Origin: Phyllobacterium sp. YR531
GTDB taxonomy: Bacteria; Pseudomonadota; Alphaproteobacteria; Rhizobiales; Rhizobiaceae
Length of the DNA: 64,000 bases
Assembly (NCBI RefSeq): GCF_000282595.1
Contig: NZ_AKIZ01000035.1
Coordinates: forward strand, 186,001 to 250,000
Direction of reading: 5' to 3'
Shown: one piece after another, positions 36,106 through 45,541 of the stretch
Layout of the letters: each line of letters begins with the position of its first letter
How positions within the stretch are numbered: the stretch's first letter is position 1
The notes under the pieces: model-generated
The model's database searches: none
What the model saw: the letters and a program-made list of their open reading frames with translations, nothing else
What the model was told of the DNA's origin: nothing
Position numbers and translations under genes: made by a program

Positions 36106-36136
36106 CCCCGTGCACCGGGCAGGCCGGTGCGCGGGG
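36106..36136 (+). other. Thirteen-pair hairpin ahead of the small membrane-protein gene
   Basis: The arms 36106-36118 and 36124-36136 (CCCCGTGCACCGG and CCGGTGCGCGGGG) pair completely, with one G-U, around a five-base loop GCAGG. No T-run follows. It lies 52 bases after the alcohol dehydrogenase stop and 37 bases before the next start codon, so it may be a leader structure or a 3'-end stabiliser. Confidence 0.6.
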
Positions 36137-36172
36137 ACTTCCGCAAGTGGTTCTGTTTTCGGGGGAAAACAA

Positions 36173-36664
36173 ATGACTGTATCTGACACGGTATCAACAC
36201 CGGTTGATCTAAAGAAATATGTTTTGATGTTTGGCGGTATTTTGCTGTTCTGCCAGGTTGTCGTGATAATCATCACATCGGTGCTTCAGTTTGATGTCCC
36301 GGCAGCAATGGGAATTATCGTGGTCATGGCCGCACTATCCACCCCGATCATGCTCTTTGTTAAAAAGTACGAGCGTGTTTTTACCCAACGCGAACGTGTA
36401 AGCTTTTCCAACATGGCTGCTATTGTTGCAGTGATAGTCACTGGCGCGCTGGCTGCTGTTGGGTTTTACCTTACAAGCCTGACCGGAGAGGCGAGCCCTC
36501 TTCAACCGATGTTGGATGGTTTTTCACGGGACACCGGACTACCAGCTCTCACTCTGCTTGCCGGATTTGCTGTGTTCACAATGATTCTGACTTGGATACT
36601 CGCTTATATCGAAACAGGCTGGTTTGCGCGCCGGGCGCTCAAGAAGGTTCTCAAAGAGAAATAA
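36173..36664 (+). CDS. Small multi-pass membrane protein of unknown function (possibly ABZJ_00895 family)
   Basis: This 163-residue protein has four hydrophobic segments: about residues 15-37 (YVLMFGGILLFCQVVVIII), 42-60, 80-102 and 128-148. A charged loop (VKKYERVFTQRERV) lies between segments two and three. The arrangement resembles small ABZJ_00895-type integral membrane proteins, but this is a weak recollection and not a proven match. The ATG at 36173 follows GGGGGAAAAC. Upstream lies a strong hairpin. No function is assigned. It reads away from the convergent SDR gene, 25 bases between their ends. Confidence 0.75.
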   Translation: MTVSDTVSTPVDLKKYVLMFGGILLFCQVVVIIITSVLQFDVPAAMGIIVVMAALSTPIMLFVKKYERVFTQRERVSFSNMAAIVAVIVTGALAAVGFYLTSLTGEASPLQPMLDGFSRDTGLPALTLLAGFAVFTMILTWILAYIETGWFARRALKKVLKEK

Positions 36665-36689
36665 TCCGGCGATCTGTCCGCAACAAGTT

Positions 36690-37559
36690 TTAGCGCCAGC
36701 TGCCATCCCGCCACATGGCAGCAAATGCAGTGCCATAATCCGGATAGCGAAAAGAAAAGCCGAGCGTCTTGATGCGTTTGTTCGAGACGCGTTTGTTTTC
36801 ACCGTAAAACGAGCGCGCCATCGGCGTCAGTTGCGCTGTTTCAAAATCTGCCTCTGCCGGGGGCTCGATGCCCATAAGCTCTGCCGCATAGGAGACAACG
36901 TCCTGCGGCGGAGCAGGCTCATCATCAGTGATGTTGAAAATTCCACCCTCGTTTCGCAAGCTCAGAAACTGTAGAGCACCGGCAATATCATCCACATGGA
37001 TGCGGTTGAAAACCTGCCCGGTTTTATTGAGACGGCGCGCGGTACCATTGCTGAGGTTTACAAAAGCATTGCGCCCCGGCCCATAAATTCCGGAAAGGCG
37101 CAAGATTGCCAGCGGAACGCCACGCTCATCGGCTAGGGCTTGCCAGCTTTGTTCAGCATCAACGCGCTCCACAGAGCGTGCAGAAACGGGACTGCAGGCT
37201 GTGGTTTCATCCACCCAGCCGCCGGCATGATTGCCGTAGACACCGACAGTTGAAAGATAGCCAATCCACTGCAGTTTCGGCATTGCTCTGCGGATTGTAC
37301 CGCCGAACAGTGCTATTACCGGATCGCCGGTTTTTGCGGGCGATGTGGAGATGACCAGATGCGTGATTGTTTCGAGGGCGTCGGCAATTTCCTGTGAAGC
37401 GTGGGTACCGTGAAACAGGAATGGCGTTATGCCTTCCTTGTCGAGTGCCGACAGCTTTGTATTGTCGCGAGTCGTCCCGCCGATAAAGTCAGCTTTGGCT
37501 CCCACTGATCTGGCAAAGGCGCGCGCCGAATAACCGGCACCAAACAGGAAAATCTTCAT
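36690..37559 (-). CDS. NAD-dependent epimerase/dehydratase-like SDR protein
   Basis: This 289-residue extended SDR-type protein starts with a Rossmann motif in a shortened form (KIFLFGAGYSARAFA), then has YLSTVGVYGNHAGGWVDE, LRLSGIYGPGRNAF and a HVDDIAGAL segment. These are the usual positions for the catalytic Thr/Ser and substrate-binding regions, but the classic YxxxK pair is not evident. It is close to the YeeZ-like group. The ATG at 37559 overlaps the queG stop by four bases, so the two genes are coupled. The substrate is unknown. Confidence 0.85.
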   Translation of the reverse strand: MKIFLFGAGYSARAFARSVGAKADFIGGTTRDNTKLSALDKEGITPFLFHGTHASQEIADALETITHLVISTSPAKTGDPVIALFGGTIRRAMPKLQWIGYLSTVGVYGNHAGGWVDETTACSPVSARSVERVDAEQSWQALADERGVPLAILRLSGIYGPGRNAFVNLSNGTARRLNKTGQVFNRIHVDDIAGALQFLSLRNEGGIFNITDDEPAPPQDVVSYAAELMGIEPPAEADFETAQLTPMARSFYGENKRVSNKRIKTLGFSFRYPDYGTAFAAMWRDGSWR

Positions 37560-38707
37560 GGTTGATTGTTTGCGCCATTGCGCCATTCGGTCAAGACGCT
37601 GATGTCATTTTCTTTGGCAGCATGGGCAAGACGCAGGGTCGAGAAGCTTTTGTCGTCAATAAGTTGGCTCAGAGCCCATACGGCCGAGCCGCGCACCAAA
37701 GGCGATGGGTCATCCAGATGCTGTGTCACGGGTTCGATCAGGTTCGGATCATTGGAATTGCCGCATGCATTCAATACATTGCGCAGGAAGCGATCCCGGC
37801 CAATGCGCTTGATCGGTGAACCGGAGAAAAGTGTGCGGAATGTTGGATCGTCCAGCGTAAGCAGATAATCGAGAGAGGGCGAACGAAGATCGTCGCGGGC
37901 GCGGAGCTTCGCCTCGCGCGCAGTCTCGGCAAATTTGTTCCAGGGGCAGACGGCAAGACAATCATCACAGCCATAGATGCGATTGCCCATGGCTTTTCGA
38001 AACTCAGGTGCAATCGGCTCTTTATGTTCAATCGTCAGATAGGAAATGCAGCGCCTCGCATCGAGTTGATACGGCGCAGGAAATGCGGCAGTTGGACAAG
38101 CGTCGAGACAAGCATGGCAGGAGCCACAATGATCGCGTTCTTTAACGTCATATGGAAGCTGAGCCGTCGTAAATATTGTGCCGAGAAACAGCCATGATCC
38201 ATGTGTTTTACTGACAAGATTGGTGTGCTTGCCCTGCCAGCCCAAGCCCGCGGCCTCGGCTAAAGGTTTCTCCATGACGGGAGCCGTATCGACGAATACT
38301 TTCAGGTCTTCGCCAGCCGCACGCGACGCAAAGCGGCTCGCTACACCTTTAAGCTTGCCTTTGACAATATCGTGGTAATCGCGATTTTGCGCATAAACAG
38401 ATATTGCCGCTTTGTCTTTCTGTGAGAGAACGTGCAACGGATCGCTGTCTGGACCGTAATTCATAGCTAGAACAATGATGGAGCGAACCTCTGGCCACAA
38501 TGCATTGGGGCTGCTGCGTCGTTCCTGTGTTGCTTGCATCCAGTCCATGCTTGCATGGCGGCCAAGCGCAAGATATTCGCGCAATCGCTCTTCTGCCTGC
38601 GGAATGGAATCTGCGCGTGTAATGGCAACCACATCGAAGCCCGCAGCTAGCGATTCTTCAACGATGAATTTTTTGAGACGCTCCTGCTGATCTGAGTGTG
38701 TTTGCAT
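37556..38707 (-). CDS. queG: Epoxyqueuosine reductase
   Basis: This 383-residue cobalamin and iron-sulfur enzyme converts epoxyqueuosine to queuosine at the tRNA wobble base. It has two 4Fe-4S cysteine motifs (CGSCHACLDACP and CDDCLAVCPWN), the catalytic aspartate in VFVDTAPVMEK and a C-terminal HEAT-like part (PSPLVRGSAVWALSQL). The gene overlaps the SDR gene by four bases. A GST gene lies 144 bases downstream of the pair's other side, on the same strand. Confidence 0.95.
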   Translation of the reverse strand: MQTHSDQQERLKKFIVEESLAAGFDVVAITRADSIPQAEERLREYLALGRHASMDWMQATQERRSSPNALWPEVRSIIVLAMNYGPDSDPLHVLSQKDKAAISVYAQNRDYHDIVKGKLKGVASRFASRAAGEDLKVFVDTAPVMEKPLAEAAGLGWQGKHTNLVSKTHGSWLFLGTIFTTAQLPYDVKERDHCGSCHACLDACPTAAFPAPYQLDARRCISYLTIEHKEPIAPEFRKAMGNRIYGCDDCLAVCPWNKFAETAREAKLRARDDLRSPSLDYLLTLDDPTFRTLFSGSPIKRIGRDRFLRNVLNACGNSNDPNLIEPVTQHLDDPSPLVRGSAVWALSQLIDDKSFSTLRLAHAAKENDISVLTEWRNGANNQP

Positions 38708-38851
38708 GATCGCAATGCTTAGTTCACAAGTTCACCATTATGGGCTGATTGAAAAGCCAGGACTGCCGTGCCGGTAACTGTCCGCAGTCTCTCACATGTG
38801 AGCTTTCGAACCACATGGCAGTCGTGCAGGAAACTTAAACACTTAATATGA

Positions 38852-39544
38852 TCAGAAATCCAGATCGCCATAATGAGATGCTGGTGGCAAGCCACGCACG
38901 CGATCTGCAAGTAATGGGCGGAAGGAAGGTCGAGACTTCATGCGCGTGTACCAGTCACGAGCGGCGCGATATTCGGTCCATTTTACTTCCCCAAGATAAT
39001 CAAGGATCGAGATAGAGGCTGCTGCAGCCATGTCCGCATAGGTAGGGTTAGGGCCGGCGAGCCAGTTGCGCGTCGCAGTCAGCCAGTCGATATATTTCAT
39101 GTGCTGTGTAATGTTTGCCCGCGCAGCACGGATGGCAGCGCTGTCGGGTGCGCCGCCGCCTTGTTCAGGTGTCATGTGGAGTTTGAAAATGCGCTCGCGT
39201 GCCATGTGACGCGTCACTTCGTTTTCAAACTTGCTTAAGAACCAGTCTACCAGCCTGCGCACTTCGGCGCGGTTGAGGGAGTCCTCTGGAAACAAACGGC
39301 GACTGCGTTTCAAGGCACCGCGAGTCTCGTCGATATATTCCGCAATGACCGAAGCGCCTGCCACCGGCACGTCGCCCTCTGCAAGCAAAACGGGTAAGGT
39401 ACCTGCCGGGTTAAGGGACAAAAACTCCTTACGGCGTGCCCAGCTATTTTCCTCGATCAGCTGAACTTCAATGTCATATTCATTGAGGATCAGCCGTGCA
39501 TATCGCGAACCGGTGGACATGGGATGATGAAAAAGCGTCAACAT
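38852..39544 (-). CDS. Glutathione S-transferase family protein
   Basis: This 230-residue protein has an N-terminal thioredoxin-like domain (MLTLFHHPMSTGSRYARLIL, with the cis-Pro in GTLPVL and the glutathione-binding GASVIAEYIDE), and an all-helical C-terminal domain (NWLAGPNPTYADMAAAASI). The ATG at 39544 fits the family start; an upstream extension to 39667 has no family character. The substrate is unknown; relatives act in stress response or detoxification. Confidence 0.88.
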   Translation of the reverse strand: MLTLFHHPMSTGSRYARLILNEYDIEVQLIEENSWARRKEFLSLNPAGTLPVLLAEGDVPVAGASVIAEYIDETRGALKRSRRLFPEDSLNRAEVRRLVDWFLSKFENEVTRHMARERIFKLHMTPEQGGGAPDSAAIRAARANITQHMKYIDWLTATRNWLAGPNPTYADMAAAASISILDYLGEVKWTEYRAARDWYTRMKSRPSFRPLLADRVRGLPPASHYGDLDF

Positions 39545-39806
39545 GGCAGGTAATCTTAAATCTTTCGAACTGGTATTCAGCGGGTCGGCATCGTATTGCA
39601 TGCAAGGTAGGCATCGGGCCAATGCTATAGGCGCAACGGCGGCATGAGACAAGTAAACACGAATCAACGAACAGCTCGTTACCGCTGCATAATTTCTTAA
39701 AAGAGAATCGGTTAAGACAGAAATTATGTAGCATATTCAAATGCTGTGGTGTCTCCATTATGAGGTATTCACTGCGTTAAGAGTTAAGGAAGCGGTAAGC
39801 ATAAAC

Positions 39807-40613
39807 ATGGAAACTCAGACGATCGTCGAAGCGCTTTTCCTTGGGCTGCTGGAAGGCCTGACAGAATTCATCCCCGTATCTTCGACCGGGCACCTGCTTC
39901 TGGCCGGGCACTTTCTCGGATTTGAGTCCAATGGAAAAACCTTTGAAGTGCTCATCCAGCTTGGTGCGATCCTTGCCATTCTTACGGTGTACTTCGGACG
40001 ACTATTGAAGATTGCCCGTGATCTGCCGAGCGATCCGAAAACACGTCGCTTCGTTACCGGAGTCCTGATTGCTTTTCTACCGGCCGTTGTGATTGGCGTC
40101 CTCGCGCATGGCTTGATCAAGGCAATCCTGTTTGAATCGCCTATGCTCATATGTACCATGCTGATACTGGGCGGATTGATCCTGCTATGGGTGGACAGGC
40201 TGGACCTCAAGCCACGCTATCACGATGCCATGGATTTCCCTCTGCCACTCTATTTTAAGATCGGCCTTTTCCAATGCTTTGCCATGATCCCCGGTACTTC
40301 GCGTTCCGGTTCGACCATAGTCGGTGCCCTGCTATTGGGTGCCGATAAGCGCTCGGCTGCTGAATTCTCTTTCTTTCTTGCCATGCCGACAATGGCTGGC
40401 GCCTTTGCCCTTGATCTGTTCAAGAACCGCAATGTCCTGACCTTTGACGATCTGACATTGATAGGTGTCGGCTTTCTCGCGGCCTTTATATCTGCCGTAC
40501 TTGTTGTGCGTTATCTGCTGGATTACGTCTCCCGCCACGGCTATGGCCTTTTTGCCTGGTGGCGGCTTGTGGTCGGAACTGTAGGTCTTGTTGCGCTCAT
40601 ATTGATGCGCTGA
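39807..40613 (+). CDS. uppP: Undecaprenyl-diphosphatase
   Basis: This 268-residue integral membrane enzyme (BacA family) recycles undecaprenyl diphosphate to the lipid carrier of cell-wall synthesis. Signatures are [19 protein letters not shown] near the N-terminus and [20 protein letters not shown] near residue 170, with the catalytic Glu, Ser and Arg residues. About eight hydrophobic segments are visible. The ATG at 39807 lies 10 bases after AAGGAAGCGG, and the longer frame from 39741 is not used. Divergent from the GST gene. Confidence 0.95.
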   Translation: METQTIVEALFLGLLEGLTEFIPVSSTGHLLLAGHFLGFESNGKTFEVLIQLGAILAILTVYFGRLLKIARDLPSDPKTRRFVTGVLIAFLPAVVIGVLAHGLIKAILFESPMLICTMLILGGLILLWVDRLDLKPRYHDAMDFPLPLYFKIGLFQCFAMIPGTSRSGSTIVGALLLGADKRSAAEFSFFLAMPTMAGAFALDLFKNRNVLTFDDLTLIGVGFLAAFISAVLVVRYLLDYVSRHGYGLFAWWRLVVGTVGLVALILMR

Positions 40614-40693
40614 GTAACCACCTTCATTATAAGACAGGTTCGTAACCTCTCAACTTCCCCTGCGGGAGATGGGAAGATTTACGTTTGCACTAG

Positions 40694-40728
40694 TTCGCAA
40701 AATGCGAATAGTATGAATTATTATTCAT
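40694..40728. promoter_or_regulatory. Two palindromes in the promoter of the sugar-uptake operon (candidate operators)
   Basis: TTCGCAAAATGCGAA at 40694-40708 has six-base arms around AAA. ATGAATTATTATTCAT at 40713-40728 has six-base arms around TATT. Both lie just upstream of a TTGACA hexamer. They are candidate sites for the SorC-family regulator in the operon or the LacI-family regulator at 53.4 kb. Only the symmetry is seen. Confidence 0.5.
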
Positions 40729-40741
40729 TGCATGAATTATA

Positions 40742-40770
40742 TTGACAGGCTTGTTTCTTTGAGTTTAGCT
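40742..40770 (+). promoter_or_regulatory. Predicted promoter of the ABC/FGGY catabolic operon
   Basis: A perfect -35 hexamer TTGACA at 40742-40747 is followed, after 17 bases, by TTAGCT at 40765-40770 as a weak -10. The start codon of the binding-protein gene lies 105 bases downstream, leaving a leader of about 100 bases. Confidence 0.5.
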
Positions 40771-40866
40771 GCATGTGTCGGCATTCGAGGAGGATTGCCG
40801 ATTTTCGCAAAGTAAAAGTGGCTGCATCGAAGCGCCGCGGACAAATGGGAGGGGCTTCGGCCTCGA

Positions 40867-40871
40867 GGAGG
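40867..40871 (+). promoter_or_regulatory. Strong ribosome binding site supporting a TTG start
   Basis: GGAGG, within AGGAGGA, lies four bases before TTG at 40876. No ATG follows for many codons, and the TTG-initiated product begins with a complete signal peptide, so the rare start is well supported. Confidence 0.8.
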
Positions 40872-40875
40872 ACAC

Positions 40876-41904
40876 TTGCGCACTTTTTTAAGCACGACCG
40901 CGATGGCGGTCCTTGCAACAACCCTGTTTGCATCATCAGCCAAAGCTGAAACGGAATCACCTTTCCGCTGTAAGCCCGGTGAAAAATACGTCATGAACGT
41001 AATGGTTTCCGGCGTTGAATACTGGTTCCCTGTGTATGAGATGTTCAAACAGGCGGGCAAGCAGCTTGGCTGTGAAACGGCCTATACGGGCACACCGGAA
41101 TATGACGTTAACAAGCAGATCGCCAGTTTCGATCAGGCTCTGGCGCAGAATCCTGCCGGTATTCTGGTCCATCCAATGAATTCCGATCCTTTCATTGAGC
41201 CGATTAACCGCGCCATTGATCAAGGCACGGCTGTCGTGACATTCGCAGCGGATTCGCCGTTGTCAAAACGCATATCCTTCATCACGTCTGATAATATCCG
41301 CGAAGGTACCTATGCGGCTGATGCGATTGCCAACAAGCTTGGCGGCAAGGGCGAATATGCCGTGCTGGAAAATCCGGGTCAGGATAATCACGACAAGCGG
41401 GTCACCGCCTTCGTGGATCGCATGAAGGAAAAGTGGCCGGACATGAAACTGGTTGGCCGCGCGGCCTCGAACCAGGACCCGACCAAAGCCTATCAGGGCT
41501 TGATGAGTATCATTCAGGCCAATCCAAATCTTAGCGCGGTCTTTATGCCGGAAGCCAACTCCGCAATCGGCGCGGCTCAGGCAAACAAGGAAAGCGGCGG
41601 TAAGATCCTCGTCATGTGTGCGGACGTCAACGCCAACATTCTTGATATGATCAAGGCTGGCGAAGTTTTCGGCTCCATCAATCCAAATCAGGGCATGCAA
41701 GGTTACATGGGCTTCATGTTGCTCTGGTTGGCCAAGCATCCTGAACTGATCGATCCGATGAACGATGCCAAGCGGGCGGGTTTCAACCCTATGAGCATAC
41801 CGTTCGTGGATAATGGCCTTTCGATTGTCACGGCAGAAAATGCGGATGATTTCTTCTGGGACAAGTACCTGAAACGCCGCGGCACCAAGGGCATCGAGGA
41901 GTAA
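40876..41904 (+). CDS. Sugar ABC transporter substrate-binding protein (type I periplasmic, RbsB/LsrB-like)
   Basis: This 342-residue secreted protein begins at TTG and has a signal peptide (RTFLSTTAMAVLATTLFASS, then AKAE). The mature part has the RbsB-like fold: VMVSGVEYWFPVYEMFKQAG, YDVNKQIASFDQALAQNPAGI, LVHPMNSDPFIEPINRAIDQG and VTFAADSPLSKR. A hairpin (41917-41945) separates it from the ATPase gene. It would deliver a sugar or polyol to the RbsA/RbsC-like membrane complex. The ligand is not known. Confidence 0.92.
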   Translation: MRTFLSTTAMAVLATTLFASSAKAETESPFRCKPGEKYVMNVMVSGVEYWFPVYEMFKQAGKQLGCETAYTGTPEYDVNKQIASFDQALAQNPAGILVHPMNSDPFIEPINRAIDQGTAVVTFAADSPLSKRISFITSDNIREGTYAADAIANKLGGKGEYAVLENPGQDNHDKRVTAFVDRMKEKWPDMKLVGRAASNQDPTKAYQGLMSIIQANPNLSAVFMPEANSAIGAAQANKESGGKILVMCADVNANILDMIKAGEVFGSINPNQGMQGYMGFMLLWLAKHPELIDPMNDAKRAGFNPMSIPFVDNGLSIVTAENADDFFWDKYLKRRGTKGIEE

Positions 41905-41916
41905 GCTTTGCAACCC

Positions 41917-41945
41917 GCTATCCGGGCCTGCAAAGTCCGGATAGC
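41917..41945 (+). other. Intercistronic hairpin between binding-protein and ATPase genes
   Basis: GCTATCCGG pairs perfectly with CCGGATAGC around an 11-base loop. It lies 12 bases after the binding-protein stop and 33 bases before the ATPase start. No T-run follows. Such hairpins commonly protect the upstream message, so that more binding protein is made than membrane subunits. Confidence 0.7.
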
Positions 41946-41978
41946 ATTCTGTGAAACCTCTGGGAGGAGTTTGTCATC

Positions 41979-43517
41979 ATGTCGGAACCGGTTTTAAACA
42001 TCCGCAATGTCACAAAGCATTTCGGTGCGGTGAAGGCGCTGACGAATGTAAGTTTTAGCCTTGAACGCGGGGAAGTTCACGCGATCTGCGGAGAAAACGG
42101 TGCCGGAAAGTCGACATTGATGAATATTATTGCCGGTGTTCTGCAGCCGGACGAGGGTGAAATCCTTGTTGAAGGCGTAGGGGTCAAGATCGCTTCGCCT
42201 TCGATTGCCCAGTCTCTGGGTCTTGGGCTCGTACATCAGGAGATTGCTCTATGCCCGGATGCGAGCGTGGCGGAAAACATCTTCATGGCAGCGACCAGCC
42301 GTCAGCGTTCTTTCCTGATGAATTATCGCAAACTGGAACGCGAAGCACAGCAGGTTATGAATCGGCTGGCACCGATTGATGTGCGCCGCAAGGTTGCTGA
42401 TCTGTCGATTTCGAGCCAACAGCTTGTGGAGATTGCCAAGGCATTGACGCTGGATTGCCGGGTTTTGATATTCGATGAACCGACTGCGGCATTGACTGAA
42501 GCGGAAACACGTATCCTTTTCGATATTATTCGCGATCTGAAGGCGAACGGTATTTCCATTATCTATATCAGTCACCGCATGGCAGAAATATTCTCCCTCT
42601 GCGACCGCGTCACGGTTTTGCGGGATGGGCGCTACGTATCCACGGAGAATGTCGCGGACGTGACGCCGGACGATATTGTCCGCCGCATGGTAGGTCGCGA
42701 AATAACACAGCTCTATCCACCCAAAAAACAGAGTGGCGAGTCATCGGGAGACACCATCCTCTCGGTTAGAGCCCTTGGTGACAGGAACCGCTTCCACGAT
42801 ATCAGCATAGAACTGAACAAGGGTGAGATTCTGGGCATTGGCGGCCTGATCGGTTCTGGTCGTACAGAGATTGCAGAGGGCATTTGTGGCTTGCGTACAA
42901 CAACTGACGGCGAGATTCGTCTGCATGGTCAGATGCATGCAATCAGGACTTATGCGGATGCGGTAAAGGCCGGGATTGTCTATCTGTCCGAAGACCGCAA
43001 AGGTTCAGGCGTATTCCTTGATCTGTCGATTGCCCAGAATATCTCGGTTCTTAACCTCAAGGCTTTGACAGGGCATCTGGGGCTGATCAATGCGCAGGAT
43101 GAAGCGCAATTGGCCCGTGATTTTGCGCAGCGTCTGAATATCCGGATGGGCAGTATTGATGCACCGGTTTCCTCGCTCAGCGGCGGTAATCAGCAAAAGG
43201 TTGCGATTGCCAAACAACTTGCTGTGCAGCCCAAGGTTATTCTGATGGATGAGCCGACGCGCGGCATCGACGTTGGCGCAAAATCCGAAATTCACTTGCT
43301 ACTACGCGAGTTGGCTCGATCCGGTATCGGTATCATCGTGATCTCATCAGAATTGCCGGAACTGCTAGGATTATGTGATCGCGTTCTGGTTGTCCGTGAG
43401 GGAGCAATTGCAGGAGAACTCAATGTGGATGAGATGACGGAAGAGGCGGTCATCCGCCTCGCCTCAGGCGTCAATCCAAATGAACAAACACGGCTGGCCA
43501 CACATCATGCCGCCTGA
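41979..43517 (+). CDS. Sugar ABC transporter ATPase with tandem ATPase domains (RbsA-like)
   Basis: This 512-residue protein has two nucleotide-binding halves. The first is complete, with Walker A ([16 protein letters not shown]), signature [15 protein letters not shown] and Walker B ([10 protein letters not shown]). The second has a degenerate Walker A ([13 protein letters not shown]) but a proper signature ([16 protein letters not shown]) and [14 protein letters not shown], which is the RbsA/LsrA/XylG pattern. The start ATG at 41979 follows GGGAGGAG. It powers the permease encoded next. Confidence 0.93.
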   Translation: MSEPVLNIRNVTKHFGAVKALTNVSFSLERGEVHAICGENGAGKSTLMNIIAGVLQPDEGEILVEGVGVKIASPSIAQSLGLGLVHQEIALCPDASVAENIFMAATSRQRSFLMNYRKLEREAQQVMNRLAPIDVRRKVADLSISSQQLVEIAKALTLDCRVLIFDEPTAALTEAETRILFDIIRDLKANGISIIYISHRMAEIFSLCDRVTVLRDGRYVSTENVADVTPDDIVRRMVGREITQLYPPKKQSGESSGDTILSVRALGDRNRFHDISIELNKGEILGIGGLIGSGRTEIAEGICGLRTTTDGEIRLHGQMHAIRTYADAVKAGIVYLSEDRKGSGVFLDLSIAQNISVLNLKALTGHLGLINAQDEAQLARDFAQRLNIRMGSIDAPVSSLSGGNQQKVAIAKQLAVQPKVILMDEPTRGIDVGAKSEIHLLLRELARSGIGIIVISSELPELLGLCDRVLVVREGAIAGELNVDEMTEEAVIRLASGVNPNEQTRLATHHAA

Positions 43518-43539
43518 AGAAGCTATGGGAGATAAGAAA

Positions 43540-44529
43540 ATGGTGGCTAACACTATTGGAGCCAACGCGACGCGGTCGCCGCCCTGGAAGCGTCTAGGTT
43601 CGATGCGTGAGGCCGGGCTTATCGCAATCATTCTGGCGCTTTGCATTGCCATGAGTTTTGCTTCACCCCACTTTCTGACGCTCGGCAATTTCCGCGCCAT
43701 GCTGATGAGCTTCTCTGTGGAAGGCATCGTGGTCGTGGGCATGACCATTCTCCTCATTGTCGGGGGTATCGACCTGGCCGTAGGGTCGGTGGTTTGCTTT
43801 GCCATGGTGCTCTCAGGTTCGCTGTTCCTCGCCGGGCTCGACCCTTGGAGCGCGTCTCTCATCGGCATTCTGGCCAGCAGCCTGATTGGCTGTGTCATGG
43901 GCTTTTTTGTCACCGTAGTAGGGTTGAATCACTTCATCACGTCGCTTGCAGGCATGGTGATCGTACGCGGCCTATGCTTGATTATCACTAAGGGAACACC
44001 GCTCTCGCTGTTCACGTTGCCACCTTCGTTCAAGGCAATCGGGCAAGGCAGTTTCAATGGCGTGCCGTATGTCATCCTCATCTTTGTAGCGGTGGTTGTA
44101 CTCTTTGACTTCCTCTTGCGGCGTGCCACCGCCTTGCGGAAGGTTTTCTATACGGGAAGCAATGAAAAGGCTGCACTTTACTCCGGCATCAGAACCAATC
44201 AGGTAAAGTTCTGGGTTACGGTTCTCTGCTCAACACTCGCCGGTGTCGCAGGCGTTATCTATATGTCCCGTTTCGGTGCGGCGACCCCGACATTCGGCGT
44301 TGGCATGGAACTAAACATTATTGCTGCCGCTGTTATTGGCGGTGCTTCATTGAACGGTGGTTCAGGAACTATTCTTGGTGCGATCCTCGGTATTGCCCTG
44401 CTTTCAGTCGTGACAAGTTCTTTGGTCCTGTTGAACGTCTCGGTATATTGGCAGGACATGATAAAGGGCTGCATTCTGCTCGGCGCAGTATCCATTGATC
44501 ATTTCCTGCACAAGCGGAAGGCTTCCTGA
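43540..44529 (+). CDS. Sugar ABC transporter permease (RbsC-like)
   Basis: This roughly 329-residue BPD_transp_2-family permease has about nine membrane segments, a family motif MTILLIVGGIDLAVGSV and VIGGASLNGGSGTILGAILG near the C-terminus. Two start codons are possible: ATG at 43525 and ATG at 43540. The second is preferred because GGGAGA lies seven bases upstream. Only one permease gene is present, so the membrane channel is presumably a homodimer, as in ribose uptake. The Lsr system has two different permeases, so this is a difference from Lsr. Confidence 0.9.
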   Translation: MVANTIGANATRSPPWKRLGSMREAGLIAIILALCIAMSFASPHFLTLGNFRAMLMSFSVEGIVVVGMTILLIVGGIDLAVGSVVCFAMVLSGSLFLAGLDPWSASLIGILASSLIGCVMGFFVTVVGLNHFITSLAGMVIVRGLCLIITKGTPLSLFTLPPSFKAIGQGSFNGVPYVILIFVAVVVLFDFLLRRATALRKVFYTGSNEKAALYSGIRTNQVKFWVTVLCSTLAGVAGVIYMSRFGAATPTFGVGMELNIIAAAVIGGASLNGGSGTILGAILGIALLSVVTSSLVLLNVSVYWQDMIKGCILLGAVSIDHFLHKRKAS

Positions 44530-44530
44530 C

Positions 44531-45541
44531 ATGACGGTGGTCAGACTCAATACGAAACAAACTGTTGCACCGCGAGAAGAAATCGTCATTGCACGGCAGA
44601 TGCATCAGGCACTGGTTCTCCACTTTGTTGAAGGGCTGACGCAGGCGCAGATCGCCGACCAGCTTGGCGTATCTCAGCCGACAGTCAACCGTCTGATCAA
44701 GCGTGGCCGCCAGCTTGGACTGGTGGAGATCAAGATCAAGTCGCCGGTCGAACCGCTGATTGATCTGGAGGAAAGGTTACTGGCTCTGGGCGGTATTAAT
44801 CGTGCCATTGTTGTGCCGACTGTTTCTGACAATCCGCAAACCGCATTACAGGCAGTAGGTGAAGCTGCAGCGCGCCTTTTGCTTGAGCAGATAACTGATG
44901 GCGATACGATCTGCATCACCGGCGGCAAAGGTGTCAGCGCTGTCGTAGCCGGATTGCAGGTTCCGCGACCGTTCAATGTTGAAGTTGTACCAGCTACGGG
45001 TTGTGTGCAGGGCAAGCACTATACTGATGTCAATCACGTATCGACATTGCTGGCGGACAAGCTCGGAGGACGGGCCTATCAGATACATGCGCCGCTTTTT
45101 GCGGATACCGCGGCAGAGCGGGCCATGCTTATCAACATGCGTTCGGTTGCGGATGTCTTCAAACGAGCCAAGGAGGCCAAGGTCGCAGTGGTCGGTATTG
45201 GCTCGATCCTGACCGATGATTCCAGCTATTACGATTTGCATCCCTCTTCGAGCACTGACCGGGACGCAATAGGGCGGTCTGGTGCGAGCTGCGAGCTGCT
45301 CGCACACTTGCTGGATGACCGGGGACAGGTTTGCGGCTACAGCATGAACGATTCTCTTGTCTCGTTGACATTAAGCGAATTCGCCTCAATCCCCACCAAG
45401 ATTGGCGTAGCAAGCGGACCGAACAAGGCAAAACCTATTCTCAGCATCATGCGCGGCAATCATCTCGATACGCTGGTAACGGATGAGGCGACGGGAATGC
45501 GGATTCTTGAAATTGCAGATGCGGAAGGAAGCTGGGTATGA
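44531..45541 (+). CDS. SorC/DeoR-type sugar-sensing transcriptional regulator
   Basis: This 336-residue protein has an N-terminal helix-turn-helix (LTQAQIADQLGVSQPTVNRL) and a large C-terminal sugar-phosphate-binding domain of the SorC family, with TICITGGKGVSAVV, the VVPATGCVQGKH loop and VAVVGIGSI. LsrR and EryD belong to this family. The ATG at 44531 is one base after the permease stop. It overlaps the aldo/keto reductase start by four bases. It likely controls the operon in response to a phosphorylated intermediate made by the FGGY kinase; that is inference. Confidence 0.9.
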   Translation: MTVVRLNTKQTVAPREEIVIARQMHQALVLHFVEGLTQAQIADQLGVSQPTVNRLIKRGRQLGLVEIKIKSPVEPLIDLEERLLALGGINRAIVVPTVSDNPQTALQAVGEAAARLLLEQITDGDTICITGGKGVSAVVAGLQVPRPFNVEVVPATGCVQGKHYTDVNHVSTLLADKLGGRAYQIHAPLFADTAAERAMLINMRSVADVFKRAKEAKVAVVGIGSILTDDSSYYDLHPSSSTDRDAIGRSGASCELLAHLLDDRGQVCGYSMNDSLVSLTLSEFASIPTKIGVASGPNKAKPILSIMRGNHLDTLVTDEATGMRILEIADAEGSWV

